Shown: in pieces, positions 1 through 9,095 of the stretch
Numbering within the stretch: position 1 is the first letter of the stretch
Layout of the letters: each line of letters begins with the position of its first letter
Assembly (NCBI GenBank): GCA_947440575.1
Contig: CANETF010000018.1
Coordinates: 1 to 38,984, forward strand
Reading direction: 5' to 3'
Source: Verrucomicrobiaceae bacterium
Lineage (GTDB): Bacteria; Verrucomicrobiota; Verrucomicrobiia; Verrucomicrobiales; Verrucomicrobiaceae
Length of the DNA stretch: 38,984 nt
Position numbers and translations under genes: made by a program
The notes under the pieces: model-generated
What the model was told of the DNA's origin: nothing
Seen by the model: only the letters and a program-made list of their open reading frames with translations
The model's database searches: none

Positions 1-1
1 A

Positions 2-544
2 GCGAATGACCTCAGCGCCAAGATGCCCGAAAAGGTGCAGGCATTGAGCACCCTCATCGACGGCTTTCTGCAAGACACCGGCGCCACCTATCCGCGTCCA
101 AACCCCGCTTACAAGCCAACCATCGCCCAGGCAAAACCGCAAACCACCGATCCGCTCGAAGGCTGGAAAGAGCGGCAATGCAAGGCCACCCTCGCTGATG
201 GCGTGCTGTCGATGAAGGCGACCGGCAAGGCTGGAACCGCCTTCTTCGGCCACGGCACCGGAACGATGAAAGGCCCGGCCACCGTGAACCTGCGCGTGCG
301 CAGCACATCGGGCGGCGCGGGTAAAATCGAAAGCTTCCCCAAAGGCTCCGCCGATCCCACAGGCGTGGTGGAGGCTCCATTCACCGTGCCGGCGGGCGAC
401 TGGCAGGACCTGCAAATCAAGGTCAACAACCCCGGCCCGCTCGGCACCGTCCGGGTTTATCTGCCCGATGCGGAAATCGACTGGATCGAAATCATGCCCG
501 CGAAAGGGGAGGGGATGCGCTCGGACTTCGCCGTAAAGCCCTAG
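2..544 (+). CDS. Sulfatase, C-terminal part (5' end outside window)
   Basis: The reading frame is open from the first bases of the window, so this is the 3' end of a longer gene. The first ~40 visible residues (…KMPEKVQALSTLIDGFLQ…PNPAYKP) resemble the closing helix and tail of exported formylglycine sulfatases from PVC bacteria. A region of about 125 residues follows that looks like a small beta-sandwich carbohydrate-binding-like domain (alternating hydrophobic strands, GDWQDLQIKV, IDWIEIMP). The catalytic N-terminal half is not in the window, so the sulfatase call rests on this tail and on the two sulfatase genes directly downstream on the same strand. The protein probably acts outside the cytoplasm. 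The gene ends in TAG, with 69 bp before the next sulfatase. Confidence 0.6.
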   Translation, partial: ANDLSAKMPEKVQALSTLIDGFLQDTGATYPRPNPAYKPTIAQAKPQTTDPLEGWKERQCKATLADGVLSMKATGKAGTAFFGHGTGTMKGPATVNLRVRSTSGGAGKIESFPKGSADPTGVVEAPFTVPAGDWQDLQIKVNNPGPLGTVRVYLPDAEIDWIEIMPAKGEGMRSDFAVKP

Positions 545-613
545 CCACCGCCAAGATCCGGCTCGCTGGCTGAAACCCTTGAAATCCCGTCGCAGTTTCC
601 ACGTTCATGCGGC

Positions 614-2614
614 ATGCGCCGCTTCCTGCTCTGCCTCCTCGCCCTCACCACCTCGCTTTCCGCCGCCGAAAAGCCCAATGTCGTCGTCATTCTCACCGAT
701 GACCTGGGCTGGGGCAGTGTCGGCTGTTACGGCGCGGATCCGGCGCTGGTGAGCACACCGAACATCGACCGTCTGGCCAAAGAAGGCCGTCGCTTCACGG
801 ACGCCAACACCACCTCCTCCGTCTGCTCGCCAACGCGTTACGCATTGATGACTGGCCGCTACTGCTGGCGCACGCCATTGATCAGCGAGGTCCTCAGCAC
901 CGTCGCGCCACTCCACATCGAAACCACACGCCTCACCGTGGCATCGATGCTCAAATCCCAGGGCTACAACTGCGCCGCCGTCGGCAAATGGCACCTCGGC
1001 TACGGCACTGCGGAAAAGTGCGACTTCACCAAGGAACTGAAGCCTGGGCCGCTCGAAATCGGCTTCGACTACCACTTCGGCGTGCCCAGCAATCACGGCG
1101 ACATCACCGGCACCTACGTCGAAAACCACTGGGTTTACGGCCTGAACAAAGAAAGCCCGTCCTCGCCCAGTCCGCCCTACGTCACCATGGGCCAGCAGAA
1201 GGGCAAAACCGTCAAGACACTCGATCTCAACGCCCCGAAACGCATCGACGACGAAGTCATGGCCACCCTGACCGACAAACTGGTCGGCTGGATCGGACAG
1301 CAGAGCGCGGAGAAGCCGTTCTTCGTCTACTTCACCCCCGTCGCCGTGCACAACCCGATCACGCCCTCCAAGCAGACAGCCGGCAAAAGCAAAGGCGGAC
1401 CCTTCTGCGACTTCATCAGCGATCTCGACATCAGCGTCGGCCGCGTGCTCGACGCACTTGAAAAACAAGGCCTCACCGAAAATACACTAGTGCTTTTCAG
1501 CAGCGACAACGGCGGGGTGAACAAACCGGAGAACGCCAGCCTCGTGCAAAACGTGGCCCAGCAGGCCGGATTGAAACCCGTTGGCCCTTTTCGCGGCGGC
1601 AAGCACGATGTCTGGGAAGGCGGCTTCCGCGTGCCTTACCTGGTGCGTTGGCCCGGCCACGTGCCCGCCGGTTCCGTCTGCGATGAAACCATCAGCATCG
1701 TCGACACGCTCGCCAGCATCGCCGCCATCACCGGCGCGGCTTTGCCAAAGGTGAGCGAGGGTGCCGAAGACAGTCACGATGTCTCCAAAGCGTGGCTCGG
1801 CGCTTCCTATGAAAGCCCCATCCGCCCCGATGTCATCGTTCACAGCGCCGCCGGCAACTTCGCCATTCGCCAAGGCCCGCACAAATGGATCGAAGGGATC
1901 CCTGCCGATGACGCGAAACCAGCAGCGAAGAAAGCCCAGGCGAACCAGTTCAAACCGCAACTCTATGACCTCAAAGCAGACATCGCCGAGGCCCAAGACA
2001 TTTCCGCCCAACAACCCGACGTCGCAAAGGAACTCGAAGCCCTGCTCAATCGCTATCGCAACGGCGGTTACAGCCGCGAACTCCCGCCCGCCGGAGTGAA
2101 ACCCAAACCCGCCTTTGCCGAACTGCCGCCCCTGGCAAATGCCGAGCCCATCGACCTCACCACCTTCAAAGGCCAAGGCTGGACCGCCCGCGACGGCGGC
2201 ATGTTTGCCAAGGCCGACAAGAAAGGCAGCCCACTCACCGGCAGCACGTCCTTCCAAGACGGCGTGCTCGAATGCCAAATCCACTTGGGCGAGGCCGACC
2301 GGCATTCCCTGCGCATTCAAACGGTGAACAAGCAAAGCTACCGCATCGTGCTGTCGCATGCGAACCTCGACATCGCCATCAACCCCGAGGTCAAGGACGG
2401 CGAGACGATCCAGCTCGGCAAACAGCGCGTGAAGTTCAAATCGAGCGACTGGCAGACGCTGCGCCTGACCTTCAAGGGCGACGAACTCACCACCGAATTT
2501 GCGGGAGTCACCCTCAAGGCGAAGCACGCGGTGTTGGCGGAGGCGAAAGCTCAACTCAACTTCATCGCCTTCGAGGGCGAGGTCGGTGTGAGAAAGGTCC
2601 TGTTGGTAAAATAG
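614..2614 (+). CDS. Exported arylsulfatase with C-terminal beta-sandwich domain
   Basis: A 666-residue type I sulfatase hydrolysing a sulfate ester of an unknown, probably polysaccharide, substrate. Residues 1-18 form a signal peptide. Asp29-Asp30 in the ILTDDLGWG strand are expected calcium ligands, and CSPTR at 71-75 is the canonical site where cysteine becomes formylglycine. GKWHLGY (124-130) and SSDNG (296-300) supply further active-site residues. The catalytic domain runs to about residue 490. The remaining ~170 residues look like a concanavalin/DUF1080-type sandwich, probably glycan-binding. The ATG at 614 is used because it starts the signal peptide; no clear Shine-Dalgarno precedes it. 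No sulfatase-maturating enzyme is encoded in the window, so it must lie elsewhere. The family is certain; the substrate is not. Confidence 0.93.
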   Translation: MRRFLLCLLALTTSLSAAEKPNVVVILTDDLGWGSVGCYGADPALVSTPNIDRLAKEGRRFTDANTTSSVCSPTRYALMTGRYCWRTPLISEVLSTVAPLHIETTRLTVASMLKSQGYNCAAVGKWHLGYGTAEKCDFTKELKPGPLEIGFDYHFGVPSNHGDITGTYVENHWVYGLNKESPSSPSPPYVTMGQQKGKTVKTLDLNAPKRIDDEVMATLTDKLVGWIGQQSAEKPFFVYFTPVAVHNPITPSKQTAGKSKGGPFCDFISDLDISVGRVLDALEKQGLTENTLVLFSSDNGGVNKPENASLVQNVAQQAGLKPVGPFRGGKHDVWEGGFRVPYLVRWPGHVPAGSVCDETISIVDTLASIAAITGAALPKVSEGAEDSHDVSKAWLGASYESPIRPDVIVHSAAGNFAIRQGPHKWIEGIPADDAKPAAKKAQANQFKPQLYDLKADIAEAQDISAQQPDVAKELEALLNRYRNGGYSRELPPAGVKPKPAFAELPPLANAEPIDLTTFKGQGWTARDGGMFAKADKKGSPLTGSTSFQDGVLECQIHLGEADRHSLRIQTVNKQSYRIVLSHANLDIAINPEVKDGETIQLGKQRVKFKSSDWQTLRLTFKGDELTTEFAGVTLKAKHAVLAEAKAQLNFIAFEGEVGVRKVLLVK

Positions 2615-2649
2615 ACCCCTTGTTCCAATCTGCACGCTTCCCATTTCCC

Positions 2650-4080
2650 ATGAAAAAAACGCTTCTTTTGCTCCTGACCTTGAGCCTCCCCGTGCTGGCT
2701 GCTGGCCAAACGAAAGCTCCTTCCAAACCGAACCTGATCTGGATCATGGCGGATGATTTGGGCTGGGGCGACCTGGGTTGCTACGGTCAGAAAGTCATCA
2801 CCACGCCGAACCTGGATCGCATGGCCGCGGAGGGCATGCGGTTCACGCATTTTTATTCAGGTGCGACGGTGTGCGCCCCATCGCGCTGTGTCTTCATGAC
2901 GGGTCTGCATCATGGGCACACGCGGGTGCGCGGCAACGCCGGTGATGCCAACCCGGCGGCGCAGGCGTTGAAGCCGGAGGATGTCACGGTGGCGAAGGCG
3001 CTGAAGGAGGCGGGTTACAAGACGGCCCTCATCGGCAAGTGGGGCTTGGGTGACATCGGCGCGGCGGAAAGCGGGATGCCACGCAAGCAGGGGTTCGATG
3101 AGTTCTACGGCTACATGAACCAGCATCATGCGCACAACCATTTCCCCGACTTCCTCTGGCGCAACGAGACCAAGGAGCCGCTGTCGAACGTCATCGTGCC
3201 AGTGGGTGAGCATGGCGCCGGCTACGCCACGGAGGCGATTCATTACGCGGACGATCTGTGCACTGACGAATGCCTCAAGTTTGTCTCAGACAACAAATCC
3301 AGGCCGTTTTTCCTCTACTGGGCCATGGTCATCCCTCATGCCAACAACGAGCGCGGTAAAATCCTTGGCGATGGCGCGCATGTTCCGGACTACGGGCCCT
3401 ACAAGGACAAAGACTGGCCCAATCAGGACAAGGGGCAGGCGGCGATGATTTCTCGGCTGGACAGTTATGTCGGGCGCCTGATGGACCAGCTCAAGGCGTT
3501 GGGCATCGCGGACAACACGCTGGTGATTTTCAGCAGCGACAACGGGCCTCACGATGAGAGCAAGCATGATCTGGAGCGCTTTGATCCCAACGGGCCGTAT
3601 ACGGGCATCAAACGAAGTCTGACCGATGGCGGCATTCGTGTGCCATTCATCGCGTGGTGGCCGGGCAAGGTGAAGCCTGGCGTGTCGGATCATCCGGGTT
3701 ACTTCCCGGATTGGTTCGCGACGGCAGCGGAGGTGGCGGGCGCGAAGGCGCCGTTCAACCTGGATGGTCTGAGCCTGGTCCCGACGCTGACAGGCGAGGG
3801 GACACAGAAGGAGCACGAGTTCCTTTATTGGGAGTTCCATGAGGGCGGCTTCAAGCAGGCCGCGCTGTATCAGGGCCGCTGGAAGGGCATTCGCTCAGGC
3901 GGGCCAGATGCCGTGGTGCAGCTCTTTGACCAGGAGAACGATGTCGCCGAACTCACCAACGTGGCCGACCAGCATCCAGAGATCGCGTCCAAAATCGGCA
4001 ACTACCTGAAGACCGCGCGCACGCCTTCGGCGGATTGGGAACCGCAATGGCAGAAGGCCGGCAAGAAGAAGGCGAAGTGA
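2650..4080 (+). CDS. Exported arylsulfatase (CAPSR type)
   Basis: A 476-residue sulfatase. The frame is open far upstream, but the ATG at 2650 starts a typical signal peptide (MKKTLLLLLTL…LAAGQ), so the upstream part is rejected. Key residues are Asp35-Asp36 in WIMADDLGWGD, the formylglycine motif CAPSR at 75-79, and SSDNGP at 295-300. GKWGLG at 129-134 has Gly where many relatives have the His of GKWHLG; several arylsulfatase subfamilies show this variant, so I do not read it as a defect. The C-terminus is lysine-rich (KAGKKKAK). It lies 35 bp after the previous sulfatase in the same direction and is probably co-transcribed with it. Its stop codon directly abuts the stop of the convergent glycosyltransferase gene. 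Substrate unknown. Confidence 0.94.
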   Translation: MKKTLLLLLTLSLPVLAAGQTKAPSKPNLIWIMADDLGWGDLGCYGQKVITTPNLDRMAAEGMRFTHFYSGATVCAPSRCVFMTGLHHGHTRVRGNAGDANPAAQALKPEDVTVAKALKEAGYKTALIGKWGLGDIGAAESGMPRKQGFDEFYGYMNQHHAHNHFPDFLWRNETKEPLSNVIVPVGEHGAGYATEAIHYADDLCTDECLKFVSDNKSRPFFLYWAMVIPHANNERGKILGDGAHVPDYGPYKDKDWPNQDKGQAAMISRLDSYVGRLMDQLKALGIADNTLVIFSSDNGPHDESKHDLERFDPNGPYTGIKRSLTDGGIRVPFIAWWPGKVKPGVSDHPGYFPDWFATAAEVAGAKAPFNLDGLSLVPTLTGEGTQKEHEFLYWEFHEGGFKQAALYQGRWKGIRSGGPDAVVQLFDQENDVAELTNVADQHPEIASKIGNYLKTARTPSADWEPQWQKAGKKKAK

Positions 4081-4857
4081 CTACCAGCGTTCGTCCAGTT
4101 TGCGGCGGTAGTCGCCGCGGCTGAAGTATTTCTCCAGCCAGCAGTAAAGGATGATGAAAAGGTAGCGGCTGCCCATCTCGCGCAGCTTCAGTTTGGCGGT
4201 GCCGAAGCGGCGGTTGCGCCAGGAGATGGGCATGACGGTCCAGGAGTAACCGCGCACGATGGCTTTGAGGGGAAGCTCCACGGTGAGGTTGAAGTGTGGG
4301 GCGAGGTAGGGTTTGCAGCCTTCGAGCACGGTGGTGCGGTAAGCTTTGAAGGCGTTGGTGGTGTCGTTGAGACGGAGGTTGAAGATGAGGGAGATGAACT
4401 TGTTGATGATGCGGTTGAGAACGAGCTTCACCTTCGGGTAGTCCACCACTTGTCCCCCCTTGATAAAGCGGCTGCCGAACACGCACTCGTGGCCCTCGCA
4501 GAGCAGCTTCCAATAGCCCACAACGTCCTGGGCGTCGTCAGACTCATCCGCCATCATGATGACGACGGCATCGCCTTTGACGTGACCGAAACCGAAGGTG
4601 ATGGCGCGGCCGAAGCCGTGCGGACCTGGATTGCTGACGGGTCGGAGCTGGGGGATCTCAGTGATCAGGGAATCGAGCACGCTGGCGGTGTTGTCCTGGC
4701 TGCCGTCGTTCACCACGATGATTTCGTGCTCAATACCGGCTCCAGAAAGGATGCTGTGCAGGCTGCGGAGGGTGTGCGGCAGGGCGTCCTGTTCATCACG
4801 CGCCGGGATCACCACGCTGAGGCGCTGGGGAGGGGGAAGCGTGGGACTGGGCGGCAT
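4081..4857 (-). CDS. Family 2 glycosyltransferase, DPM1-like
   Basis: A 258-residue GT-A-fold glycosyltransferase resembling dolichyl/polyprenyl-phosphate mannosyl- or glucosyltransferases, which transfer a sugar from a nucleotide donor to a lipid phosphate on the cytoplasmic face of the membrane. The pattern is [11 protein letters not shown] (13-23), IIVVNDGS (46-53), then a D-x-x-D-D-like metal site at MMADESDD (101-108). The family more often has DAD here. The protein ends in a basic segment with no obvious multi-TM C-terminal domain. I chose the ATG at 4857 because the family domain begins just after it; the longer open frame upstream would overlap the divergent epimerase gene. It is divergently arranged with that SDR gene (64 bp apart), suggesting a shared glycan pathway. 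Donor and acceptor are unknown. Confidence 0.85.
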   Translation of the reverse strand: MPPSPTLPPPQRLSVVIPARDEQDALPHTLRSLHSILSGAGIEHEIIVVNDGSQDNTASVLDSLITEIPQLRPVSNPGPHGFGRAITFGFGHVKGDAVVIMMADESDDAQDVVGYWKLLCEGHECVFGSRFIKGGQVVDYPKVKLVLNRIINKFISLIFNLRLNDTTNAFKAYRTTVLEGCKPYLAPHFNLTVELPLKAIVRGYSWTVMPISWRNRRFGTAKLKLREMGSRYLFIILYCWLEKYFSRGDYRRKLDERW

Positions 4858-4863
4858 AAAGGG

Positions 4864-4892
4864 TTGGACAAGCGTGAGGCTACAGCTAAAAC
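4864..4892 (+). promoter_or_regulatory. Candidate sigma-70-type promoter for the epimerase gene
   Basis: TTGGAC (4864-4869) and TAAAAC (4887-4892) are separated by 17 bp in the 64-bp divergent intergenic region, 29 bp before the ATG at 4922. The match to consensus is partial, so this is only a positional suggestion. Confidence 0.28.
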
Positions 4893-4921
4893 CGTCAGGG
4901 ACGCGATTCCAATCCCAAAAT

Positions 4922-5971
4922 ATGAGTACTGTTCTTGTCACGGGGTCCGCCGGTCTGGTGGGCTCTGAAACTGTGAAGCGATTCCTTGCAGAAGGCTTCG
5001 ACGTTGTGGGCATCGACAACGGGATGCGCGCCTATTTTTTTGGTGCGGAGGCTTCCACGGCGAAGTCGCAGGCGGCCCTTTTGAGCCTGAAAGGTTATCG
5101 GCATGAGACTGTGGACATCCGGGACATGCCGGCGGTGGAGGGGATTGTGAAGGGGATCGGCAGCGATCTGGCGGCGGTGGTTCATACGGCGGCGCAACCG
5201 TCCCACGACTGGGCGGCGCGCGAGCCGCTGACGGACTTCGGGGTGAATGCGGTGGGCACGCTGCATCTGTTGGAGGCGGTGCGGCTGCATGCGCCCGAGG
5301 CGGTGTTCATTTTCACCAGCACCAATAAGGTTTACGGTGATCGGCCCAATCTGCTGCCGTTGGTGGAGACAGAGACGCGGTGGGAGATTGCGGAGGATCA
5401 TCCCTATCATGCCCGCGGCATTGATGAAGCGATGAGCATTGATGCGTCCACGCATTCGGTTTTTGGGGCAAGCAAGGTGGCGGCGGATGTGATGGTGCAG
5501 GAGTATGGACGCTATTTTGGGATGCGGACGGCGTGCTTTCGTGGCGGCTGCCTGACGGGACCGGCGCACGCGGGGGCGGAATTGCACGGGTTTTTGTCCT
5601 ATTTGATGCGATGCACGGTGCAGGGCAGGCCTTACAAGGTGTTTGGCTATCGTGGGAAGCAGGTGCGGGACAACATTCACAGCAATGACTTGGTGGAGGC
5701 GTTTTGGCAGTTTTTTCAGGCGCCACGCTGTGGGGAAGTGTACAATATGGGCGGCGGTCGGCGGTCGCATTGCTCCATGCTGGAGGCGATCGCGTTGTGT
5801 GAGGACATTAGTGGGAAGAGGTTGTCCTGGACGTATGAGGAGCAGAATCGAACGGGGGACCACATTTGGTATGTGAGCGATGTGGTGAAGTTTGAGGGGC
5901 ACTACCCGGGCTGGCAGTGTCGCTACGATTTGCGGCGCACGCTGGAGGAGATCCACGACGCGGTGGTGTGA
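4922..5971 (+). CDS. SDR nucleotide-sugar epimerase, CDP-paratose 2-epimerase-like
   Basis: A 349-residue extended short-chain dehydrogenase that should bind NAD through TGSAGLVG (glycines 8, 11 and 14) and act on a nucleotide sugar in the cytoplasm. Segments such as [23 protein letters not shown] and TSTNKVYGD are characteristic of the CDP-paratose/tyvelose epimerase branch. Where SDRs normally carry the catalytic YxxxK, this protein reads FGASK, so the tyrosine appears replaced by phenylalanine with the lysine kept. A long frame is open upstream, but the ATG at 4922 begins the Rossmann fold exactly. It is convergent with a second epimerase-like gene (6 bp between stops) and divergent from a glycosyltransferase, which points to surface-glycan precursor synthesis. 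Product sugar unknown. Confidence 0.85.
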   Translation: MSTVLVTGSAGLVGSETVKRFLAEGFDVVGIDNGMRAYFFGAEASTAKSQAALLSLKGYRHETVDIRDMPAVEGIVKGIGSDLAAVVHTAAQPSHDWAAREPLTDFGVNAVGTLHLLEAVRLHAPEAVFIFTSTNKVYGDRPNLLPLVETETRWEIAEDHPYHARGIDEAMSIDASTHSVFGASKVAADVMVQEYGRYFGMRTACFRGGCLTGPAHAGAELHGFLSYLMRCTVQGRPYKVFGYRGKQVRDNIHSNDLVEAFWQFFQAPRCGEVYNMGGGRRSHCSMLEAIALCEDISGKRLSWTYEEQNRTGDHIWYVSDVVKFEGHYPGWQCRYDLRRTLEEIHDAVV

Positions 5972-5977
5972 GCAGCG

Positions 5978-7090
5978 TCAGGCTGCGGACAGACTGATCC
6001 AGTCGGGATGCGCGTCGGCATGGGCGGCGATGCCTTCGAACAGCTCGGCGCGGGAGATCTGGGGAGCCCAGTTCCAGGTGCGATGGGCGAGGTCGGAGTC
6101 CAGAATCAGCCAAGCGACGTCCATGGCGCGGTCGGCGCCGTCGCGGACGGGGTCCGGGCGGCCAGGAAAGCGGTCCCGGCACCAAGCGGAGAGCTCGGCG
6201 AGTGAGAAGCTGTTGAGCAGTCCGCCGCTGACGTGGCAGAGGCGGGGCTGGGAGGGAGAGCCCGAGCCGGCCTGCATTTGCTGGACGAGAAGGCGGGCGA
6301 GGTCCTGCGGGTGAAGGGCGTCGCGGACCTGCAGGCCATCACCGCCGAAGCCGAGGTAGCGCAGGGGGCGTTTTTCACTCCAGGAGTGGATCCAGTAGGC
6401 GACAATGCCTTGATCCGGGCGGCCAAACTGGCCAGGGCCGGCGAGGACGCCGCAGCGGTTGATCCAGACTGGGAACCCGAAAGCGGCGTGGTATTCGAGG
6501 GCCAATTGCTCGGAGCAGAGTTTGCTGGTGCCGTAGAGGGAGAGTGGTGCCTGGGTGGAGAAGGCTTCGGTAATGCCGGTGTCGGCGACGCCGGGGTGGT
6601 TAGCAGCGCGGTCCACTCGGAAGCGTTGACCGTCCGGGGTGAGGGGAATTTGCCGGAGGGCATCAACGCTGTAAACCCGCGAGGTGCTGAGCATGAGGAA
6701 GCCGGCGTTTCGCGCTCGGCAGAATTCAAGCATGTTGAGCGTGCCGACGAGGTTGTTTTCGAGCAGTTGACGGCTGCTGGTGCGACCGTCGAGTCCGGCG
6801 AGCACGCTGGGGTTGGCGGCGGCGTCGATGAGCCAGTCGACGTCGGGCAGGCATTCGAAGTCGCTGGGCTGCCGGACATCGCCATGAAAAAGGCGAACGC
6901 CGAGGCGTTGGAGAGGCAAGCGGTTGATCTCGGCGCCGGGACGGCAGAAGTTGTCCATCCCCAGGACGGTCCATCCGGAATCGACCAGGTGGCGGATGAT
7001 CTGGCTGCCGGCGAAGCCGCAGGCTCCGGTGACGAGGACGCGGTGGGTGGAGGAGGAACTCACGCCTGAAAGGAACTGCACGATGGCCAA
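5978..7090 (-). CDS. SDR nucleotide-sugar epimerase/dehydratase
   Basis: About 370 residues. A second NAD-dependent epimerase/dehydratase, with VLVTGACGFAGSQ (Rossmann glycines), DAAANPSVLAG and a complete catalytic YGTSK motif, unlike its neighbour. INRCGVLAGPGQFG and the C-terminal half fit the substrate-binding part of CDP-paratose 2-epimerase-like enzymes. No ATG is available near the start. The frame can begin with TTG at 7090 or GTG at 7063; the Rossmann strand begins only at about residue 18 of the longer form, so the shorter start is quite possible. It probably works with the convergent epimerase and the DPM1-like transferase. Whether the two SDR enzymes act in sequence on one sugar is inference. 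Confidence 0.83.
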   Translation of the reverse strand: MAIVQFLSGVSSSSTHRVLVTGACGFAGSQIIRHLVDSGWTVLGMDNFCRPGAEINRLPLQRLGVRLFHGDVRQPSDFECLPDVDWLIDAAANPSVLAGLDGRTSSRQLLENNLVGTLNMLEFCRARNAGFLMLSTSRVYSVDALRQIPLTPDGQRFRVDRAANHPGVADTGITEAFSTQAPLSLYGTSKLCSEQLALEYHAAFGFPVWINRCGVLAGPGQFGRPDQGIVAYWIHSWSEKRPLRYLGFGGDGLQVRDALHPQDLARLLVQQMQAGSGSPSQPRLCHVSGGLLNSFSLAELSAWCRDRFPGRPDPVRDGADRAMDVAWLILDSDLAHRTWNWAPQISRAELFEGIAAHADAHPDWISLSAA

Positions 7091-7154
7091 GGCGGCAAAC
7101 TCAATTTGACGGGAGGGGTGGGTGGGGTATCGACACGGGCGATGCAGAATTCGA

Positions 7155-9029
7155 ATGAGTGGCTCCGATTTCAGTCCTGATTTTTCATCGCGCTTAGGGC
7201 GTGTTGGGATGTGGATCCTGGCCGTGTTGCCAGCCTGGGTGACTTTGGCCTTGCTGTGGCCACTGCGGGCGGAGGTGCCTTTTGCGGACGGGTGGGCGAT
7301 GGTGGAGCAGTACCAGGCCTGGATGGAGGGGCGTTATGGGTGGCTGGATTTTTTCATGCCGCATAACCAGCATCCCAGCGTGCCGAGCAAGGCTTTGTAT
7401 TTGGCGGTGCTGCACTGGGGAAAGGGCGAGGTGGCGCTGCTGCCACTGGTGACCTGGGGGATGGGGGTGATGGTTTCGCTGGCGCTGCTAGGAATACTGC
7501 GCCGGGGTCGGGTGGTGGTGGGCGCGAGTCTGCCGCGGGCTTGGCTGGGGGTGAACCTGCTGGTTTTTAGCCTGGCTCAGGGTGTGGTGTGGAATTGGGA
7601 GTTTTTGGTGTTCAATGCGGTGCCGGGGACGGCTTTGGTGCTGGGGCTGGCGCTTTTGGCGGATGGCGTGAAGGGTCGCTGGGGGCTCAAGGTGGCGATG
7701 GCGTCGTTGCTGGGGTTGGTGGCCGTATTTGGGTTTGGATCGGGCTGTTTGGTGCCGCTGCTGCTGCTGCCGGCGGTGATTCTCAGTGGCTTGACACGGG
7801 CAGACTGCCGCTGGGGCAGGGTGGTGGGTGTGGCTGTGCTTTGGACTGGCGGGATGGTATTGGCCACCCTGATCGCGTTTGGGGTGATTGGCCCGATTGA
7901 GGTTCCGGATATGCCGAGTTCAGCGGGGCGGCTGAGCGAGATCATGGAGCGGCCTTTGGACAGGGTGCAGTTCGTTTTGATCGTGATGGGTCGAGGAATG
8001 GGGCAGGGGAGTGTGTTAGAGCCGGTGGTGCAGTCCACTCTGGCCGGGCTGCTGCTGATGGGCATGGGCAGCCTGGCGCTGGTAGGACTTGTGCGTGCCG
8101 GTGGGTGCCTGTCGGCAGTCATTCTCGCGCGGATTTGGCCGTGGCTGGCGCTGGTGGGGTGGGCGGTTGCAAACGCACTGCTGATTTGCTGGGGAAGGGC
8201 GGCGGAGTCTCAAGTGGCGGCGCTGGACCAACGTTATGTGGCGTTTTCGCTGTTTGGCTGGGTCGGGGTTTTGGGGTTGTTGATGCTCGCGCATCGTCGG
8301 TTGGTCGAGACGGAAAGGGGGGTGGGTTGGGTTCGAGCGACGGTTTGGGTAAGAGGTCCGTGTTTGGGCTTTCTCGGATTGATGGCACTGCTGTCGAGTG
8401 TGGAGGGTTGGCAGTCGATGCGATCGGAGAAGCAGCGGATGCTCTCGGTGCAGGGCAGCCTGGCCTTTGCCAAGGTGCTGCCGTTGGATGCGTTTCAATT
8501 CTGGAGGGGGAACTCCCATTTTGATGGCCTAGGGGAATTGGCGCTGTTCCTGCATCAATACGACCGGCTGCGAAAGGTGGGGATCTTGGATGACAATCGG
8601 GTGGCGCGGGCGAAGCTGTCAGCTCCTTTGGTCTCGAGTAAAGGCCGGCTGGTTGACTTGGAATGCCAGGCGGACGGCACGTGGCGCTTGGAAGGATGGA
8701 GCGCGTGGGCGGAGGGGTGGGCCGGCCGGCCGTCCCTGATTGCGGTCTCCTTCGCCGGATCCGGCGGTGACGAACAATGGGTGGCAATAGGAGCTCCGAA
8801 CATGGTTGATGATTTTTACCAGAATGAGTGGCTGCGCATGCGCTACCGTGAGCACTACTTTGGTTGGGAGTGTGTGATTCCAGCCAGCGTGTCTGTGGGG
8901 CTGCGTGAGGGGGTGCTCCGGGCCTATGGTTATGATGCGCGGCGGCGGGCGTTTCGATTGATTGGCGGGCGCGTTGAAACGGATGGTTTGCCTGCGAACG
9001 CCCCGATCGTCAGACTGGCGCTGCCGTAG
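7155..9029 (+). CDS. Polytopic membrane protein, GT-C-like, unknown substrate
   Basis: A 624-residue protein with roughly ten hydrophobic membrane segments in residues 20-430 and a soluble C-terminal domain of ~180 residues. The first long loop holds acidic residues and the segment FADGWAMVEQYQAW…FMPHNQHPSVPSK. This topology resembles GT-C-type lipid-sugar-dependent glycosyltransferases and related uncharacterised membrane proteins, but I see no defining catalytic motif. I use the ATG at 7155 rather than a GTG 33 bp upstream. Its position in the glycosyltransferase/epimerase group makes a role in assembling or decorating a surface glycan reasonable. The plus strand is strikingly G-rich here, as in the flanking genes since about 4.1 kb. 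Confidence 0.7.
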   Translation: MSGSDFSPDFSSRLGRVGMWILAVLPAWVTLALLWPLRAEVPFADGWAMVEQYQAWMEGRYGWLDFFMPHNQHPSVPSKALYLAVLHWGKGEVALLPLVTWGMGVMVSLALLGILRRGRVVVGASLPRAWLGVNLLVFSLAQGVVWNWEFLVFNAVPGTALVLGLALLADGVKGRWGLKVAMASLLGLVAVFGFGSGCLVPLLLLPAVILSGLTRADCRWGRVVGVAVLWTGGMVLATLIAFGVIGPIEVPDMPSSAGRLSEIMERPLDRVQFVLIVMGRGMGQGSVLEPVVQSTLAGLLLMGMGSLALVGLVRAGGCLSAVILARIWPWLALVGWAVANALLICWGRAAESQVAALDQRYVAFSLFGWVGVLGLLMLAHRRLVETERGVGWVRATVWVRGPCLGFLGLMALLSSVEGWQSMRSEKQRMLSVQGSLAFAKVLPLDAFQFWRGNSHFDGLGELALFLHQYDRLRKVGILDDNRVARAKLSAPLVSSKGRLVDLECQADGTWRLEGWSAWAEGWAGRPSLIAVSFAGSGGDEQWVAIGAPNMVDDFYQNEWLRMRYREHYFGWECVIPASVSVGLREGVLRAYGYDARRRAFRLIGGRVETDGLPANAPIVRLALP

Positions 9030-9045
9030 CGGCTTTTTCGGGGGT

Positions 9046-9074
9046 TTGGCACTTGCCGGGCAAGACGGTAGGTT
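9046..9074 (+). promoter_or_regulatory. Candidate promoter with palindromic spacer
   Basis: TTGGCA (9046-9051) and TAGGTT (9069-9074) are 17 bp apart, 21 bp ahead of the sulfatase ATG at 9096. The spacer contains a perfect 6-1-6 inverted repeat, CTTGCC-G-GGCAAG, at 9052-9064. A protein bound there would sit between the -35 and -10 boxes. Confidence 0.35.
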
Positions 9075-9095
9075 GAGGCGCGTTACCAGCGCGCC

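Noticed and set aside
1487..2644. A 385-codon antisense frame under the first complete sulfatase
   Set aside because: Low-complexity translation and complete overlap with a sulfatase that has all catalytic motifs.
2272..2649. A 126-codon upstream extension of the second sulfatase
   Set aside because: It overlaps the preceding sulfatase gene in another frame and would place the signal peptide in the middle of the protein.
3000..3070. GKWGLG instead of GKWHLG in the second sulfatase as a sign of inactivation
   Set aside because: The glycine form is common in some arylsulfatase subfamilies and all other catalytic residues, including CAPSR, are present.
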